Origin: Dolomedes plantarius
Lineage: Eukaryota > Arthropoda > Arachnida > Araneae > Dolomedidae
Assembly (NCBI GenBank): GCA_907164885.2
Contig: OU015490.1
Coordinates: 212,113,847-212,177,846 of the forward strand
Reading direction: 5' to 3'
Length of the DNA: 64,000 nt
Shown piece by piece: positions 1 through 11,059 of the stretch. The notes under the pieces were generated by a model. The model was not told the origin of the DNA. It saw nothing but the letters and a program-made list of their open reading frames with translations, and searched no databases. The first letter of the stretch is position 1, and every line of letters begins with the position of its first letter. Both the position numbers and the translations under genes were made by a program.

Positions 1-1166
1 TCGTCGAAAACAGCGATCATATTTTGATCAAGTATCCGAGTTCGACAGAGGAAGGATAGTGGCCTACCGAGATTGTGGATTATCTTTCAGGGAAATCGGT
101 AGTCGTGTTGGACGAAACCAAACAACTGTAATGCGGATATGTGATCGTTAGATGCAGGAGGGTACGACGGACCGGCGTGTTCGATCGCATCCACCTCAGC
201 GCACCACTTCACGTGATGACAGGTAAATTGTGCGCATGGCAGTGATGGATCGCTCAGTCACATCACGAACCATAGCACAGCACATGCAGTCTGTAACGCA
301 TCATCCAGTGTCTGCGCGTACCATTCGACGCCGTTTACAGCAGAGTGGTCTGTCCGCAAGACGTCCATTGCTTTGTCTACCCTTCATGCAGAACCACAGA
401 CGTCTCCGCCGCCAAGTGTGCGATGACAGAAGGATGTGGACGCAGAATGGAATGAATTGTCTTTACTGACGATTGTTTTTCTGTCTGCACACCACGATGG
501 TCGCATTCGACTCTGGAGACACCGTGAAGAGACGATGCTGAACAGCTTGCGTTATGTACCGCCACACTGGTTTCTGCACCGTGTATTATGGTATGGGGCT
601 GTATTGGATATCACTCTCGCACACCTCTAGTACGCATTGCCGGTACTTAAACAGCAGCGTTACATCTCCGGAGGTGTTGGAGCCAGTTGTCCTTCCTTAC
701 CTTCAGGGCTTATCCACAGCCATATGTCAACAGCATAATACGCGACCACACGTGGCAAGCATTGTCCAACAGTTCTCCGTCAATCGCCAGATTGAATTGC
801 TTCCTGGCTGCCTCGCTCTCTGGATCTTTCGCCGATAGAAAACATGTGTCCATGGTTGCTCTACGATTGACCCAGATTTCATCCCAGCTGCCAAAGCAGA
901 TCAACTTTGTCAACGTGTGGAAGCTGCTTGGTCTGCTGTACCCCAAGAACTCATCCAAAGTCTCTTTGAATCAATGCCGAGGCGTGTGGCAGGGGTGATC
1001 TTCAACAATGGTGGCTACTCTGGCTACTGATTTTGGCAGGAAACACACTACATAGAAGTCTATAAAATTAATCATTTGATACTTGGTCAACATGTTATCT
1101 ACAAAATAAATTGTGTTGTGATATCTCTTGTCTTTCTTGGTGTTGCAATTTGGGTGGCCAGCAGTG
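1..1166 (+). pseudogene. Tc1-like (DD34E) transposase relic, left end outside window
   Basis: A degraded IS630/Tc1/mariner transposase read on the plus strand. Frame 2 opens with a helix-turn-helix region (a segment reading SEFDRGRIVAYRDCG, then SVTSRTIAQHM), broken by stops at 149-151 and 224-226. The frame then changes near 435-470, about 550 and after 840. The stretch around 733 reads QQHNTRPHVA, where the family has Asp before Asn, so the second catalytic residue appears replaced by His. The C-terminal part (about 840-1030) still resembles the family. The element probably ends near 1160-1166, where the sequence becomes (TA)n. The upstream inverted terminal repeat lies beyond the window. 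Family assignment is by recognised motif pattern; the protein cannot be functional. Confidence 0.85.
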
Positions 1167-1169
1167 TAT

Positions 1170-1592
1170 ATATATAATTAAATTCGTTGGTTCACGGCAT
1201 CGACGAAGGAAGGTCATACTTGAGTTGTCTCTACGTTCATCCAAGTCTATCTAGGCTCGACAGTATATCCTTGTCTTCTGCTCCAGCGTCACTCTGAATA
1301 ACTTAGTCTCTGAATTACTGACTGACTTTAATTCACGTCCGGCCACTTTATATACCTTCTCTGAACGTTCTCGAAAGGTCTAGAAAATGTCGCATTTATT
1401 CAGTTATTGTGCCCAATGACTAGACGCCTCCATTCGGCAACTTCCCTTGATAGATCACGAACTTTTCCGCGACCTGTCGGTAGCACCTTCCGGTCTTTAT
1501 GTCGCCAAGACTGTCTCCATCCGTCTAAATCAATTATTGGTCTTCCCGGAATTCCACGTACAAAATATTCTTATTGTACGGGAGTCGTTACA
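1170..1592 (-). other. LTR-like block, possibly a solo LTR
   Basis: Read on the minus strand, this block begins TGTAACGACTCCC (1592 down to 1580), a start often seen in arthropod gypsy-type LTRs. It then carries a heat-shock-element-like array and a TATA box (see the 1346-1385 entry), followed by about 170 bp that could be a transcribed leader. No second LTR, primer-binding site or pol sequence is seen nearby, and the inner end is not defined because the Tc1 relic abuts it. A plus-strand open frame at 1407-1679 has no recognisable features and I do not call it. The LTR interpretation is an inference. Confidence 0.35.
1346..1385 (-). promoter_or_regulatory. Heat-shock-element-like array plus TATA box
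   Basis: On the plus strand GAA (1363), TTC (1368) and GAA (1373) sit exactly five bases apart, followed by GTC (1378) and GAA (1383) at the same period. This is the alternating GAAnnTTCnnGAA architecture of a heat shock element with one imperfect unit. Seven to seventeen bases away, on the minus strand, is GGTATATAAAG (1356 to 1346). The order HSE then TATA fits transcription on the minus strand, starting near 1310-1325. Activity is not shown by sequence alone. Confidence 0.5.
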
Positions 1593-2574
1593 ATAGCCAT
1601 AGGATTCAGTATAGTATTACACCACAGGATTGCAGTGATCGCTAAAAAGAGTATTGGTTTATTAATATTAGACTCGTAATGATGCTTAGAGCACAAATGT
1701 TTGATATCGAGCCTAACGGTTGTGGGCGTGAGATTAGATAATTCATCCTCAGGAACAGGTGCATTCGATTTATGTGTACATTTAGGTCGGGCATAAGAGT
1801 ATTAATTCAATTTAATTTATTTTAAGTATGTCCTATTGGCTATATTTAGTTTAGAGATAAAACATTTCGCAGGCATCCCTGGTCGATTTCACGGCACCCT
1901 AAAGAGTCGCAGTACAACGGTTGGAAATAATTGCCTGAATAGGGATAATCCCAGGCGAAATTAAAAGCTATTTAGTTCGGTGTATATTTTACAGCCTGTT
2001 GGCATTGTGTGTCTGTAATGTTCTTTTTGTCCCTGTTTAATAATCTAGTATTTACCTCCGTTATTTCGAGTAATACAACATTTTTTTTGTTAATTTAATT
2101 AGCTTTACTTGCGGTTATTCCAGATTACTTGATTCTCAGCACATTAACTATGCCATGTGTCACCCTTCCATCTCTACATTGGACATTGTCTAATTCTCTC
2201 ATTATTCTTAAACCTTAAATTATTTTGTCCCCCTGAAGCTAGCTAATAATTTGTTGGAGATATTCAATAAGATCGAATGTCTTACAGCATCGTGGCTTAT
2301 AAGTAGTTATTTATACGTTGCATTAGCTATAGTTAGGGGTTTCTATTCTTGCAGAAACAAAACAAGGTATTGATGTACCGAATCATATGTTGTCTGCACA
2401 ACGTTCTTATACTTTTGGGTAAATATGCCAAACTGACCGAGGCAAGTGTCCATACTGTAGGCAGCTAACCACCTTTTCCAAATCAAGTTTTTTTCCTACC
2501 CCACAATGTCCTTTTGGAAAGTCTGGCAGTGTAGTGGATGTCGTACACATGAAGGAATGCACAACATTATCAGA
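1593..2574. other. AT-rich spacer, nothing assigned
   Basis: No recognisable gene, repeat or transposon end. Open frames are short and without motifs. Confidence 0.6.
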
Positions 2575-3009
2575 TAATAGGGCAAGCTAGGGAGCGACTC
2601 TGTGCCATTGAGACTGCTTGGTAGCCGGACGACGGGCGAATAGTTAGGGTGCTGACCTTCGGTACCAGAGTATGGGAGTTAGAGTTCCACTGTTGGCATT
2701 TGTAGTCTTTCGGAATCGGTAATAGGGCAAGCAAGGGATTGACTCAGCACCATTCAGAGTGCTTGGAGCCGGACGACGGGCGAATAGTTAGGTGCGGATC
2801 TTCGGTACCAGAGTATGGGAGTTAGAGTTCCACGGTTGGCATGTTTGTAGTCTTTCGGAATCGGTAATAGGGCAAGCTAGGGATTGACTCATCACCATTC
2901 AGACTGCTTGGAGCCGGACGACGGCCGAGTAGTTAGGGTACTGGCCTTCGGTACCAGAGTATGGGAGTTAGAGTTCCACTTTTGGCATGTCTGTAGCCTT
3001 TCGGAGTCG
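2575..3009 (+). repeat. Tandem repeat, three ~145-bp units with tRNA-like features
   Basis: Three head-to-tail units start with TAATAGGGCAAGC at 2575, 2720 and 2865, giving a period of 145 bp. The units are clearly diverged but collinear, and each ends CTTTCGGARTCG. Each contains GCGAATAGTTAGG (or a close variant), a TTCGGTACCAGAG segment and GGGAGTTAGAGTTCCAC. In order and spacing these resemble a D arm, an anticodon-arm region and a T arm with a degenerate B box. The unit may derive from a tRNA-type SINE or tRNA pseudogene that was tandemly amplified. The tRNA resemblance is an inference; the tandem structure is directly visible. Confidence 0.8.
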
Positions 3010-3540
3010 ACATTAAACAGTAGGTCTCGTTCAAATTATCCCTCGTTTAGCTATAAGTACCCGTAGTGCTCCCAACCAAGACAATCAGACTGGTTGACTC
3101 TTTTAATTATTTAAATTATTATATTTTGTTTTATTAATTTATTTTTTTTATCTTTTGTGTTGACAGGTTATCATTGACAGTTTTAGATAGAATATTATTT
3201 TTTATTTATTTATTTGGTATCTTATGTTGTTATAATGTGTGCTAGTACAACTGGGGAATGATTTTATAAAGTGGCCCCTCTTAGAAATAAATGTTTAAAT
3301 CATACGTTATTTTTTAGAGTGTGGGTGTGTTTATTATTCCATGACGTTTATAGATCAAAATATTAAAAAAATGTCGGAGTTTATCTGCAGTTAAGCGCAT
3401 TCAATACGTTCCTTTTAGGCTACTGGAAGCTGATAAAAACAGATTTGATTCTTTCTAGGATGTATAAGTATATTTTTTACTAGAGCAGTCATCTCTCTTC
3501 TTTGGCTGATTTTACATCTACAATTTGTGAAAATCATTTT
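3010..3540. other. AT-rich spacer, nothing assigned
   Basis: Low-complexity T-rich sequence without coding or repeat features that I can define. Confidence 0.55.
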
Positions 3541-4090
3541 TAAAACTTCTCTAATGTTAAAACATGAAAGCGTTCCATATTTATTCAGTAAAAAATGTTT
3601 CTATTGTAAATATTTTATTTTATACTGTGTTATATTCTTCATGGTTTATCATTAAACTAGTTAAATGATATTAAAAATCACAAGGTTTCCATCGAAGTTG
3701 TAATTGGTTTGTAATAAAATAGATTAGTTTGCAATTATTTATGTAATTCAACATGTTTGTGAAACTTGTATTCTCTTGCAAAAATAATGAATGCATTCCA
3801 TATTTTAGTCAGTATGTATTTCTATTGTACTGATTTTATTTATTACAGATATTCATCATAATTTAATGTTACTGTTAGTTACGTGATAGTAGGAAGACCA
3901 GATTGTTAGAGTAGTTGCAATTAATTATGAAATAAATATGTTTATGAGACTTCTATCCTTATGTAAAAATTATGAAGACTTTCATATTTATTCAGAAAAA
4001 ATATTTCTATAGTACTGGCTTTTATTTTGTAAAAGATTTTCTTCATGGTTTAAACAATAAACTAGTTAATTGATAGTAAAATACCAAGAG
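3541..4090. repeat. Degenerate tandem repeat, three ~185-225-bp units
   Basis: A segment containing CATATTT-A-TCAG, then TTTCTATTGTA, a TATTTTATT tract, TTCATGGTTTA and ACTAGTTAA recurs with starts near 3575, 3798 and 3983. The units differ by many substitutions and indels, which suggests an old satellite-like amplification. Confidence 0.65.
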
Positions 4091-4800
4091 TTTTTGATAT
4101 TTTTTACGTCTAATTATATATAAAGATAAATTTATTTTAGCAAAGATATACTGCATTAATATTAAATTAAATCGGCTAAATTAAAAAAACAGTCTTTTTT
4201 CATACATTCTTAACAAATACACGTAAACACTGGTTGTCCATATTTTATTGTTCAGAAATTAAAGAGAAAATTGTATTTTTTGTTAATTTAATGAAAGGCA
4301 AACATTTCTTTTTAACAGAGGGAATATATTGATTTAATTAAATTTTAATTTGCAAGTAAAATTTTGAGTATAAGATGTTTGGTCTCTATCATTATTTTTA
4401 AATACGAAATTTTTCAAAATTAAGAAAAATATTTAATAGGCATTCAAAAAAGAGAAGGGTTTCAGAAATCAAAGAATTTAATAAACTCCTTTTCATTAAA
4501 TCTTCTAATTAATGAGATTTTGCAGTGAACTTAATATTTTATCTAAAATATTCTAATAACTCCAAAGAGCATTCTTTTCTACTACGGTTTCGAGAGTAAA
4601 TAATAATCTGGAAGAATAAATTTATCACGCCAGAAAATAATCATTGATTAAAATATCACTAAACTGCACTTAGTAGCATTTATGACTCAAGGCTCTTTTT
4701 TTAATTCTGGGATAATCATCATTTCTGTATGCAGTGATGGAGATGATCTTTTTCTGATTTCAAAAGAATTCATCACATAGAAAAGATCATAATGGTTTAT
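4091..4800. other. AT-rich spacer, nothing assigned
   Basis: A very AT-rich stretch without convincing coding potential or recognisable transposon ends. Confidence 0.55.
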
Positions 4801-6055
4801 CGGAAAGATGTAATGGATAAAAGCAATTTTCCTTTTATGAGATAGATTTGTAATGTTCTGCATAAGGAAAAAAAATAAAATACCTCATTTGTTTTAATAC
4901 GATTTATTAAAAGAAAAATCATAATATGTGCCATACTTTACCGTAGATTACTCTTTAAACCGATTTCTTCAAAAACTACGTTCATTTTGATTATGTTTTG
5001 TGTAAGATTTAACTTACGATATTTTTTAAAAACTTAAATATTAAGTCTGTCTTCGTTTAATCAGAATCCTAAACGAATAAAATTTTGACAAATTTGTGGT
5101 ACCATACTAAATATTTCACTAAAAGTTAACTTTAAAAATTCATTGATTTCTTTATACGAGATAGAGTTGTAATGTTTTGTATAAGATAAGTAAAATACAT
5201 CATCTGTTTAAAAAAGATTTATAATTAAAATCATAAAAATAAGAGTCATATTTTACTGTAGATTATTTCTAATAGATTTCTTTAAATTTCATTTGTTTTA
5301 ATACGATTTATTAAAAGAAAAAAAGCATAATATTATGCTCAGATTCCTAAACGAATAAAAGTTTGACATTTATGGTACCATGCTAAATATTTCACTAAAA
5401 ATTAACTTTAAAAATTCATGAATTTTCTTTGTATGAGATAGAGTTGTATGTTTTGTATAATATAAAGTAAAATACTTCATCTGTTTTAATACGATTTATA
5501 AATAAAATCATTAAAATACTAGCCGTTATTGTTACCGTACATTATTTCTAATAGATTTCTTTAAACTTCATTTGTTTTAATACGATTTATTAAAAGAAAA
5601 AAAAGTAATATTATGCACCATATTTTACCATAGATTACTCTTTAAATAGATTTCTTCAAAACTGCGTTCATTTTGTTTTGATTTGTGTGCGATTTAAATT
5701 TATATATTTGAAAAACATAAATATTATGTCTTTATTGGTTTAATCAGATTCCTAAACAAATAAAATTTTGACAAAGTTATTGTACCATGCTAAATATTTC
5801 ACTAAAAATTAACTTTAGAAATTCATGAATTTTCTGTATATGAAATAGAGTTGTAATGTTTTGCATAAGATAAAGTAAAATGCTTCATCTGTTTAATACG
5901 ATTTATTAATAAAAGCATTAAAATAAGAGCCGTATTTTACCGTACATTATTTTCTAATAGATTTCTTTAAACTTCATTTGGTTTAAAGAAATGTTTAAAC
6001 AAATTCTATTAAAAGAAAAAAAAAATATGCGTCATATTTTACCATAGATACTCAG
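4801..6055. repeat. Degenerate tandem repeat with ~270-410-bp spacing
   Basis: Landmarks such as GAGATAGAGTTGTAATGTTT, GTTTTAATACGATTTATTAA, ATTTTACCGTAGATTA, CTAAATATTTCACTAAAA and TTAACTTTAAAAATTCAT recur about four times. The GATAGA-TTGTA-TGTT landmark falls near 4843, 5160, 5430 and 5840. Unequal spacing comes from partial copies: one sub-block around ATACGATTTATTAAAAGAAA is repeated additionally at about 5310 and 5580. It is a satellite-like array that has decayed and partly rearranged. Confidence 0.7.
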
Positions 6056-6865
6056 AAATGGTTTTTTCCTAGGCACATGTGTCTTAAAACTAGCTTCATG
6101 GAGCCTCCTGCAAACTGTTCTGGAACTGGCAATGACAGAAGTCGACTCACTCCCTTCTCTTGCAAGTGTAGCAGAACTTGCAATCCTTTTTTTTCAGCAT
6201 TGAGGGCTTTGCCTCTAGGCTCGCTACACTCGCTCCTCTGTTATGGCTAATATCGTGATACATAGGGTGATTCTCGGGCAATGTAACAGTTTCCATCCAT
6301 TTGCTGTTGTAACACTTAATGCGAAGGGCGTTTCATCACTGTTGAATTATCAGCTTTAAAATTCAATTAAAAATCGAAAATTTAAAATATAGACTTGAAA
6401 TGAGGTTTATATGAATACGAGTATAAGAGCTGTATAATAGTAGTTATACAGCTAATTAGCACAATATTAGGAGTACAATATATAAACATTAATTTATAGG
6501 GTACTTACTTTTGAAGTGGACAGCGGCTTACTTCGCTGTTGGCTACGGTGGGTTGATCTGAAATTAGTGCTCAATGTGTTCAGTGTTATGCTATAGTGTG
6601 GAATTATTGGACCAATCGAGCTGCCCGTTTTGGTGCTGCGTTGTTTTGGCTATTGTGGGAAAAGGTAAAATAAGCTATTATAAGCAACTCATTAACTTAT
6701 TTGGCTCTTAAACGATAAAATTAATAAGCACAAAATTAAATTTGGGATTCTGGTGATTTGTCCCACTTTATGGGGGGAATTGTAATAAGTAGTTTCATGA
6801 ATAATATTTAGAAATTATTAGTTGGATTATAATTTGAGTTATTTGAGAAAATGGGTTTGGATAAG
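6056..6865. other. Spacer, nothing assigned
   Basis: Mixed-composition DNA. A more GC-rich patch at 6100-6240 and another near 6510-6660 carry no recognisable motif or long open frame. Confidence 0.5.
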
Positions 6866-6869
6866 CATG

Positions 6870-6945
6870 TGGAATGTGGTCTAGTGGTTTAGACACGTTG
6901 TCGCTGGAATCTTGCTGGCTCAGTTTCGGGTTCGATCCCGCTTGT
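6870..6945 (+). other. tRNA-like sequence (tRNA pseudogene or SINE head)
   Basis: TGGTCTAGTGGTTTAG at 6877-6892 matches an internal A box and can form a D arm (GTCTA/TAGAC). GGGTTCGATCCCG at 6928-6940 is an excellent B box/T loop. The A-to-B spacing fits a tRNA. However, the acceptor ends do not pair and the anticodon arm is not clean, so I do not call a functional tRNA. A tRNA-derived SINE head or tRNA pseudogene is most likely. Confidence 0.6.
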
Positions 6946-7339
6946 GACATTAAGCTAAATGATACTGGGATTTGGAATTTAGGAATTAAATGGATTGAGT
7001 TTATTCTAGGACCTAAAATGAAATTAAATTAATTCAAGTAAATTTAGTAAGTTTGGTTAAAAAAAATATGTACTACCCGTTGTCAACTACTCTAAGTAGT
7101 TTCTAAATTTGCTAGTTTATTCCGACTTAAAGGGGGTTTGTATTCGCGCATCCTGCGGACCCGGTGGGCCGGAGGGACTTCTATTGCGCGGTTGGTCATC
7201 AATTTTTGCCGATACGCGAAAGCGGAGGGGGCTGTGGTGCTTTAGATATTATATGAATACGAAAGCTTTCAGCTTCCAGATGATGTAAATATATTATTTG
7301 TAAGGTAAAACTCCAGGAGCATCGATATTACATCCACAT
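6946..7339. other. Spacer, nothing assigned
   Basis: A GC-rich patch at 7130-7235 stands out from AT-rich flanks but has no recognisable feature. Confidence 0.5.
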
Positions 7340-7725
7340 AGGGGACGATATTTCTTGAAAAACTGTGTTTCATTTTTGGTGAAAATATTTGTCTGTTTTA
7401 AAACATTTTTTAAAAAATGAGGTCTAGTTTAAAAGAGAAATGGCTGTAGTCTTAGAAATGTCTGTAGTCTTAGAATGTAAAAAGATCAAAATTCTATCAT
7501 TTTTTGGCGAGTTATCGTAATCTGACGATAAAAAAGTCAATATTTCTTGAAAAACTGTGTTTTATTTTTTGATGAAAAGATTACACTGTTTAAAATATTT
7601 TTAAGCAATGAGGTCTTTTTTGAAAGAGAAATTTTTGTAGTCTTACATTGTAAAAAGATCAAAATTCTACGATCATTTTTTGGCGAGTTATCGTAATCTG
7701 AAGATGAAAAAGTCAATATTTTCCC
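7340..7725. repeat. Two tandem ~190-bp units
   Basis: ATATTTCTTGAAAAACTGTG occurs at about 7348 and 7540. Each copy is followed by the same succession: a T-rich tract, AATGAGGTCT, AAAGAGAAAT, a GTAGTCTTA segment, GTAAAAAGATCAAAATTCTA and TTTTTTGGCGAGTTATCGTA. A third partial start follows at about 7713. Within unit 1 the GTCTGTAGTCTTAGAA segment is itself doubled. Confidence 0.75.
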
Positions 7726-7919
7726 ACAAAACATAAAATAAAAAAAAACTTCGAAAAAGTCCGACGAAGATGAGACATGTCTTACTTTGGTCCCCTCATT
7801 TTTTCGCATCCATTGGTATCGCTCTCGACCCCAATAATCCCAGAAGTTTCGGAGGAGATAGACTGACAAGCTTTTGACAGCGGCAGCGGGAGTTACTTTT
7901 TTTTAGAATAGAGAGATAT

Positions 7920-8125
7920 TCATGTCAATGAAGCATCAGTACGTTTCGATGATAACCTCGGACGGTCATTTCTAGGCTTCTTATCTACTGTTCCTTCTGT
8001 TTTAAATCTCTTATTAGGCGTGAAACAGTCGACTCACTGCAGCCGTACCGATGAGAATTACTAATATTTACAATACTTTCTTTATGCATTAAAATAATAG
8101 CCTGCGCGTCCGAGGAGTTACTTAA
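7920..8125 (-). pseudogene. Tc1-like transposase N-terminal relic
   Basis: On the minus strand one frame reads a helix-turn-helix-like stretch containing AQAIILMHKESI, then GCSESTVSRLIRDLKQK. The ESTVSRLIRDLK part resembles the second DNA-binding helix of Tc1/mariner transposases. A stop follows, and a second frame carries the basic linker that usually follows this helix. No catalytic part is present downstream. I call it a short 3'-truncated relic. Confidence 0.55.
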
Positions 8126-9462
8126 CACATTTTAAAAGAAAAGCACATTTTATTTTTAAAAGCAATGCGCAGCGGTACACACTTCAGCAGCGCAACAAAC
8201 CAAATAAAAGTCTACGCAGTCGACTTTATAATAAACATCCGGGATGACCCAATCGTTGGCAAGATTGCATCACAAAGTATGACACAATAGTTTGAAAACT
8301 TCTCTACCACATTTGCACTTAAAAAAATCAGTTTAATTGAAAAAATACTCTATTTTAGGCTCATTCTTGAAAAAATGTTATATTTCTCAATCATGAAATA
8401 CTTTCGGTCAGTAGTGTAATTTATAGAGATATCAATATTTAGAAAAGGACACCGGAAAGGTGGCCTACAAAATATAAACTTCAACAAAACAATAGTACTT
8501 GAAATCAGTATACTAACTTCAAAGTTTCAGTAATTCTTGTTTCAAAATTTCAAATGACATTCACCTAAAAACAATTTTGAAAGGGTGAGTTTGTTATATT
8601 AACTGTAAATGTTTAAAATATGTTGGTATCTAACTGTATTGAACGGAGTATTATGGTACATTGATGATAAAATAGAATATTACTCCGCCTTTAAAGGCGG
8701 ACTATTACAATGTGTGACAGTCAGAGAATACAATGCGAGTATGTTGTACGTGAAGTTATTCAGTCCTGATGATGCAGTTAGCCGTGTGGCTAGCCTTAAA
8801 TATTTCCGCGTTTTGTTTTGCCGTCTGTGTTCTTGAGGGTTCGTTCTCCCGGGAAATGACCCTCACTACATTTTTTACAACATGGGGAAAGTTTGCAGGT
8901 CAGTTAGGAGTGACCACACATTTGACATCGGTAACATTCACTTACCCCAGTTTGGTTAAAATGTTCAAAGGTCATTTCTAGGTAGTTAATCGCCTTAATT
9001 TTTACTAAATTATCAATATTAGGATAGGTTCTGATAGCCACCATGAACAGTAGCACGGGTTCATTGCCTATTAATCCGCCTGTACACCATGGTGGAAGAT
9101 ATTTTCAAACTATTTGAAATATAATTTCTTAATTTCTAGCATTTTACATTGGAGTATGGATAAAATATTCGCATTCCAGTGTGGTGAACAAAAAATGAGC
9201 AGAATAGAATAAGATTTAGAAACGTGCTAACAGACTGAATTGAATAGATGTAGGTTCATTTTTTTTACATTTAAATCAAATATTTCTTTTTGGTCATATG
9301 TTATTCCTCGTTGCTTTTAAAACGACCAGATGTAATTGATGATCATTACTTGGAAATTATGAGTTTAGTTCTCGTGGTAATGCCTTGAAAGTTGAGTAAA
9401 TGTTAAGTACATCATTCCTTGCAAATCTCTTTTGCAAAGCCTAGCGTTTGCTATAAATTTCT
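8126..9462. other. AT-rich spacer with a 16-bp perfect palindrome
   Basis: No gene recognised. A perfect palindrome CCGCCTTTAAAGGCGG lies at 8685-8700. A short 24-codon frame at 9042 begins in a good Kozak context (GCCACCATGA) but has no other support. Confidence 0.5.
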
Positions 9463-9466
9463 TTAA

Positions 9467-10213
9467 GGGGATGGTGGACTTTCAAATTACCAAAAATCGA
9501 GCAAAAATTGGAATTTTTTTTGGTGTGTATATATATTTTAAAAACATGTAAATATTGGAATGAAATGCATTTAAAATGTATAGTGAAAAGAAAAATGAAA
9601 AATTGGTGGCTTTAGAGTAGTATTAAAGGTAGATAAAAAATTATCTTTTAAATGACTTTTTCTCAAAATGGGAAATTTCCAGATTTGCAAGTCTTTAAAA
9701 TGCTCCTCGCGTCATAATTTTTGACGAAATTTTATGAAATTTATAATAAAGATTCCTGTAATACATCAAAATAAAGTTATGTATCCATTTTAGGATTCGA
9801 GGTCATTTAGGTTATAAAAGTTTAACTTTAGTGTAGAAAAGTACAAAAATTTCGCGAAAATACAGGTACGTAAAATACAGGTACATTTCGCGAAAATACG
9901 TACAGGCATAAAAATATTTTCTAAAAATTAGCTATTCAACGACAGTACATAAAAATACATAACTTTGTTCAGAAAGTATTTATAAGCAATATAAATGCAA
10001 AATTAAGGGGAAAAGTTTAAAATTGAGTCGCAAGGAGCATTTTAAAGAAGGGTAATTTAATTTAAATTTTTTAATTATAAAATATTTTTAAAAAAATATT
10101 TATAAAATTTTATAAGGTGCTTAATATTGTTATACTTTTATGAATATATTTACAAAATTTCATATCTCTGTGGTAAAAATTTCAAAAATCATTTTGAAAG
10201 GTCCACCATCCCC
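9467..10213 (+). mobile_element. TTAA-flanked inverted-repeat element, copy 1 (747 bp)
   Basis: The element starts GGGGATGGTGGACTTTCAAA and ends TTTGAAAGGTCCACCATCCCC, giving near-perfect ~22-bp terminal inverted repeats. TTAA lies directly outside both ends (9463-9466 and 10214-10217). Subterminal motifs are also inverted: TCTTTAAAATGCTCC occurs near 9690 and as its complement near 10040, and AAGTTATGTAT near 9775 is mirrored near 9960. The whole element is therefore an imperfect palindrome. It encodes no long frame, so it behaves as a non-autonomous MITE or foldback element. TTAA target duplication is characteristic of piggyBac-type transposition, although piggyBac termini usually begin CCC. 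Related copies lie at 25677-26395 (opposite strand) and 63070-63739. Confidence 0.8.
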
Positions 10214-10230
10214 TTAATCTGTCACCGCAT

Positions 10231-10470
10231 TTACACAGTCGCGATAGCGGCGAGTCTAATCAATGTGTAAATGGTGTTCTCGACGTTTCTCCTCACCAAT
10301 CGTGGCGCTCGCTTCAGGAGCGGTTTTCTGCCACGAGTCGAAGGAAAGAATGGCGCCGTTGCGATGGGAGGTCTTTTTCACAGCAAGAGGCGGGAATGTG
10401 AGAACGGTCACTCGCGTCCATGCAGGCACGTGACTAATGTGTCGCGAATGGCGCAATCGCGATAGTGTAA
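10231..10470. mobile_element. Candidate 240-bp MITE
   Basis: The left end reads TTACACAGTCGCGATAGCGG and the complement of the right end TTACACTATCGCGATTGCGC, an inverted repeat of about 20 bp with three mismatches. The interior is unusually GC-rich for this neighbourhood. The eight bases outside each end (CACCGCAT and TACGGCAA) match at five positions, which is weak support for an 8-bp hAT-type duplication. It lies only 13 bp from TTAA element copy 1. Confidence 0.5.
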
Positions 10471-11059
10471 TACGGCAATACATAGGGGGGCTCGCAGTTA
10501 TTGCTGAACCGCTCGTTTTCACAAATTGACGTAGGGGTAGACCGCCACCGGCTTCGGTTAGCGCGAAAAAATTATTTTATATAAACTGAAACTAAATATA
10601 AAAAGTGGTAGCATCATATTAATTTAACCCTCTGAAGGCTGGAACCGGCCGAGCATTGAAAAGTCCAGACGGGCGACCGAAATTCTGGTAGGTGGCAATT
10701 CTACCAACAGTCCAACGTCACCACAGAGTCGTTCTCTTATCTGTTCGATGGTCTGTTATTGTGTAAAACCGATCCCTGCGTGCTTTATGACTTGAAGCTG
10801 ATAGAGGTGACAGCTTATAGTGGGGACGCACCCCTACCCACTCCTCGCGACAAATTTCAGTACATTCGTCGGATGTTCTGGAGGAGAAGGGAAAACCACT
10901 TCTCGTTCTGAGCGGGAACGAACTTTTGGGGTAAGCTTTCGAAATCGGATTTCGGCCATCAGTGACTTAAATATCATTTGGAAGCCTTAAGTTATATTAA
11001 TTTCCTAATAATATGGATTATTCAGTTTCATTGTACCTAAAAAATTACCACTTTATTGC
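10471..11059. other. Spacer, nothing assigned
   Basis: Mixed GC content with no recognisable gene. It ends at the left breakpoint of the LINE copy. Confidence 0.5.

Noticed and set aside
1407..1679. 90-codon plus-strand open frame
   Set aside because: No domain or motif. It overlaps the LTR-like block and is likely chance.
6870..6945. Functional tRNA gene
   Set aside because: A and B boxes are good, but the acceptor stem does not pair and the anticodon arm is not clean.
9042..9116. 24-codon frame in a perfect Kozak context
   Set aside because: Too short and without homology or transcript evidence.
10256..10522. Overlapping 88- and 64-codon frames on both strands
   Set aside because: They lie in the GC-rich MITE candidate, where stops are rare. 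No recognisable protein.
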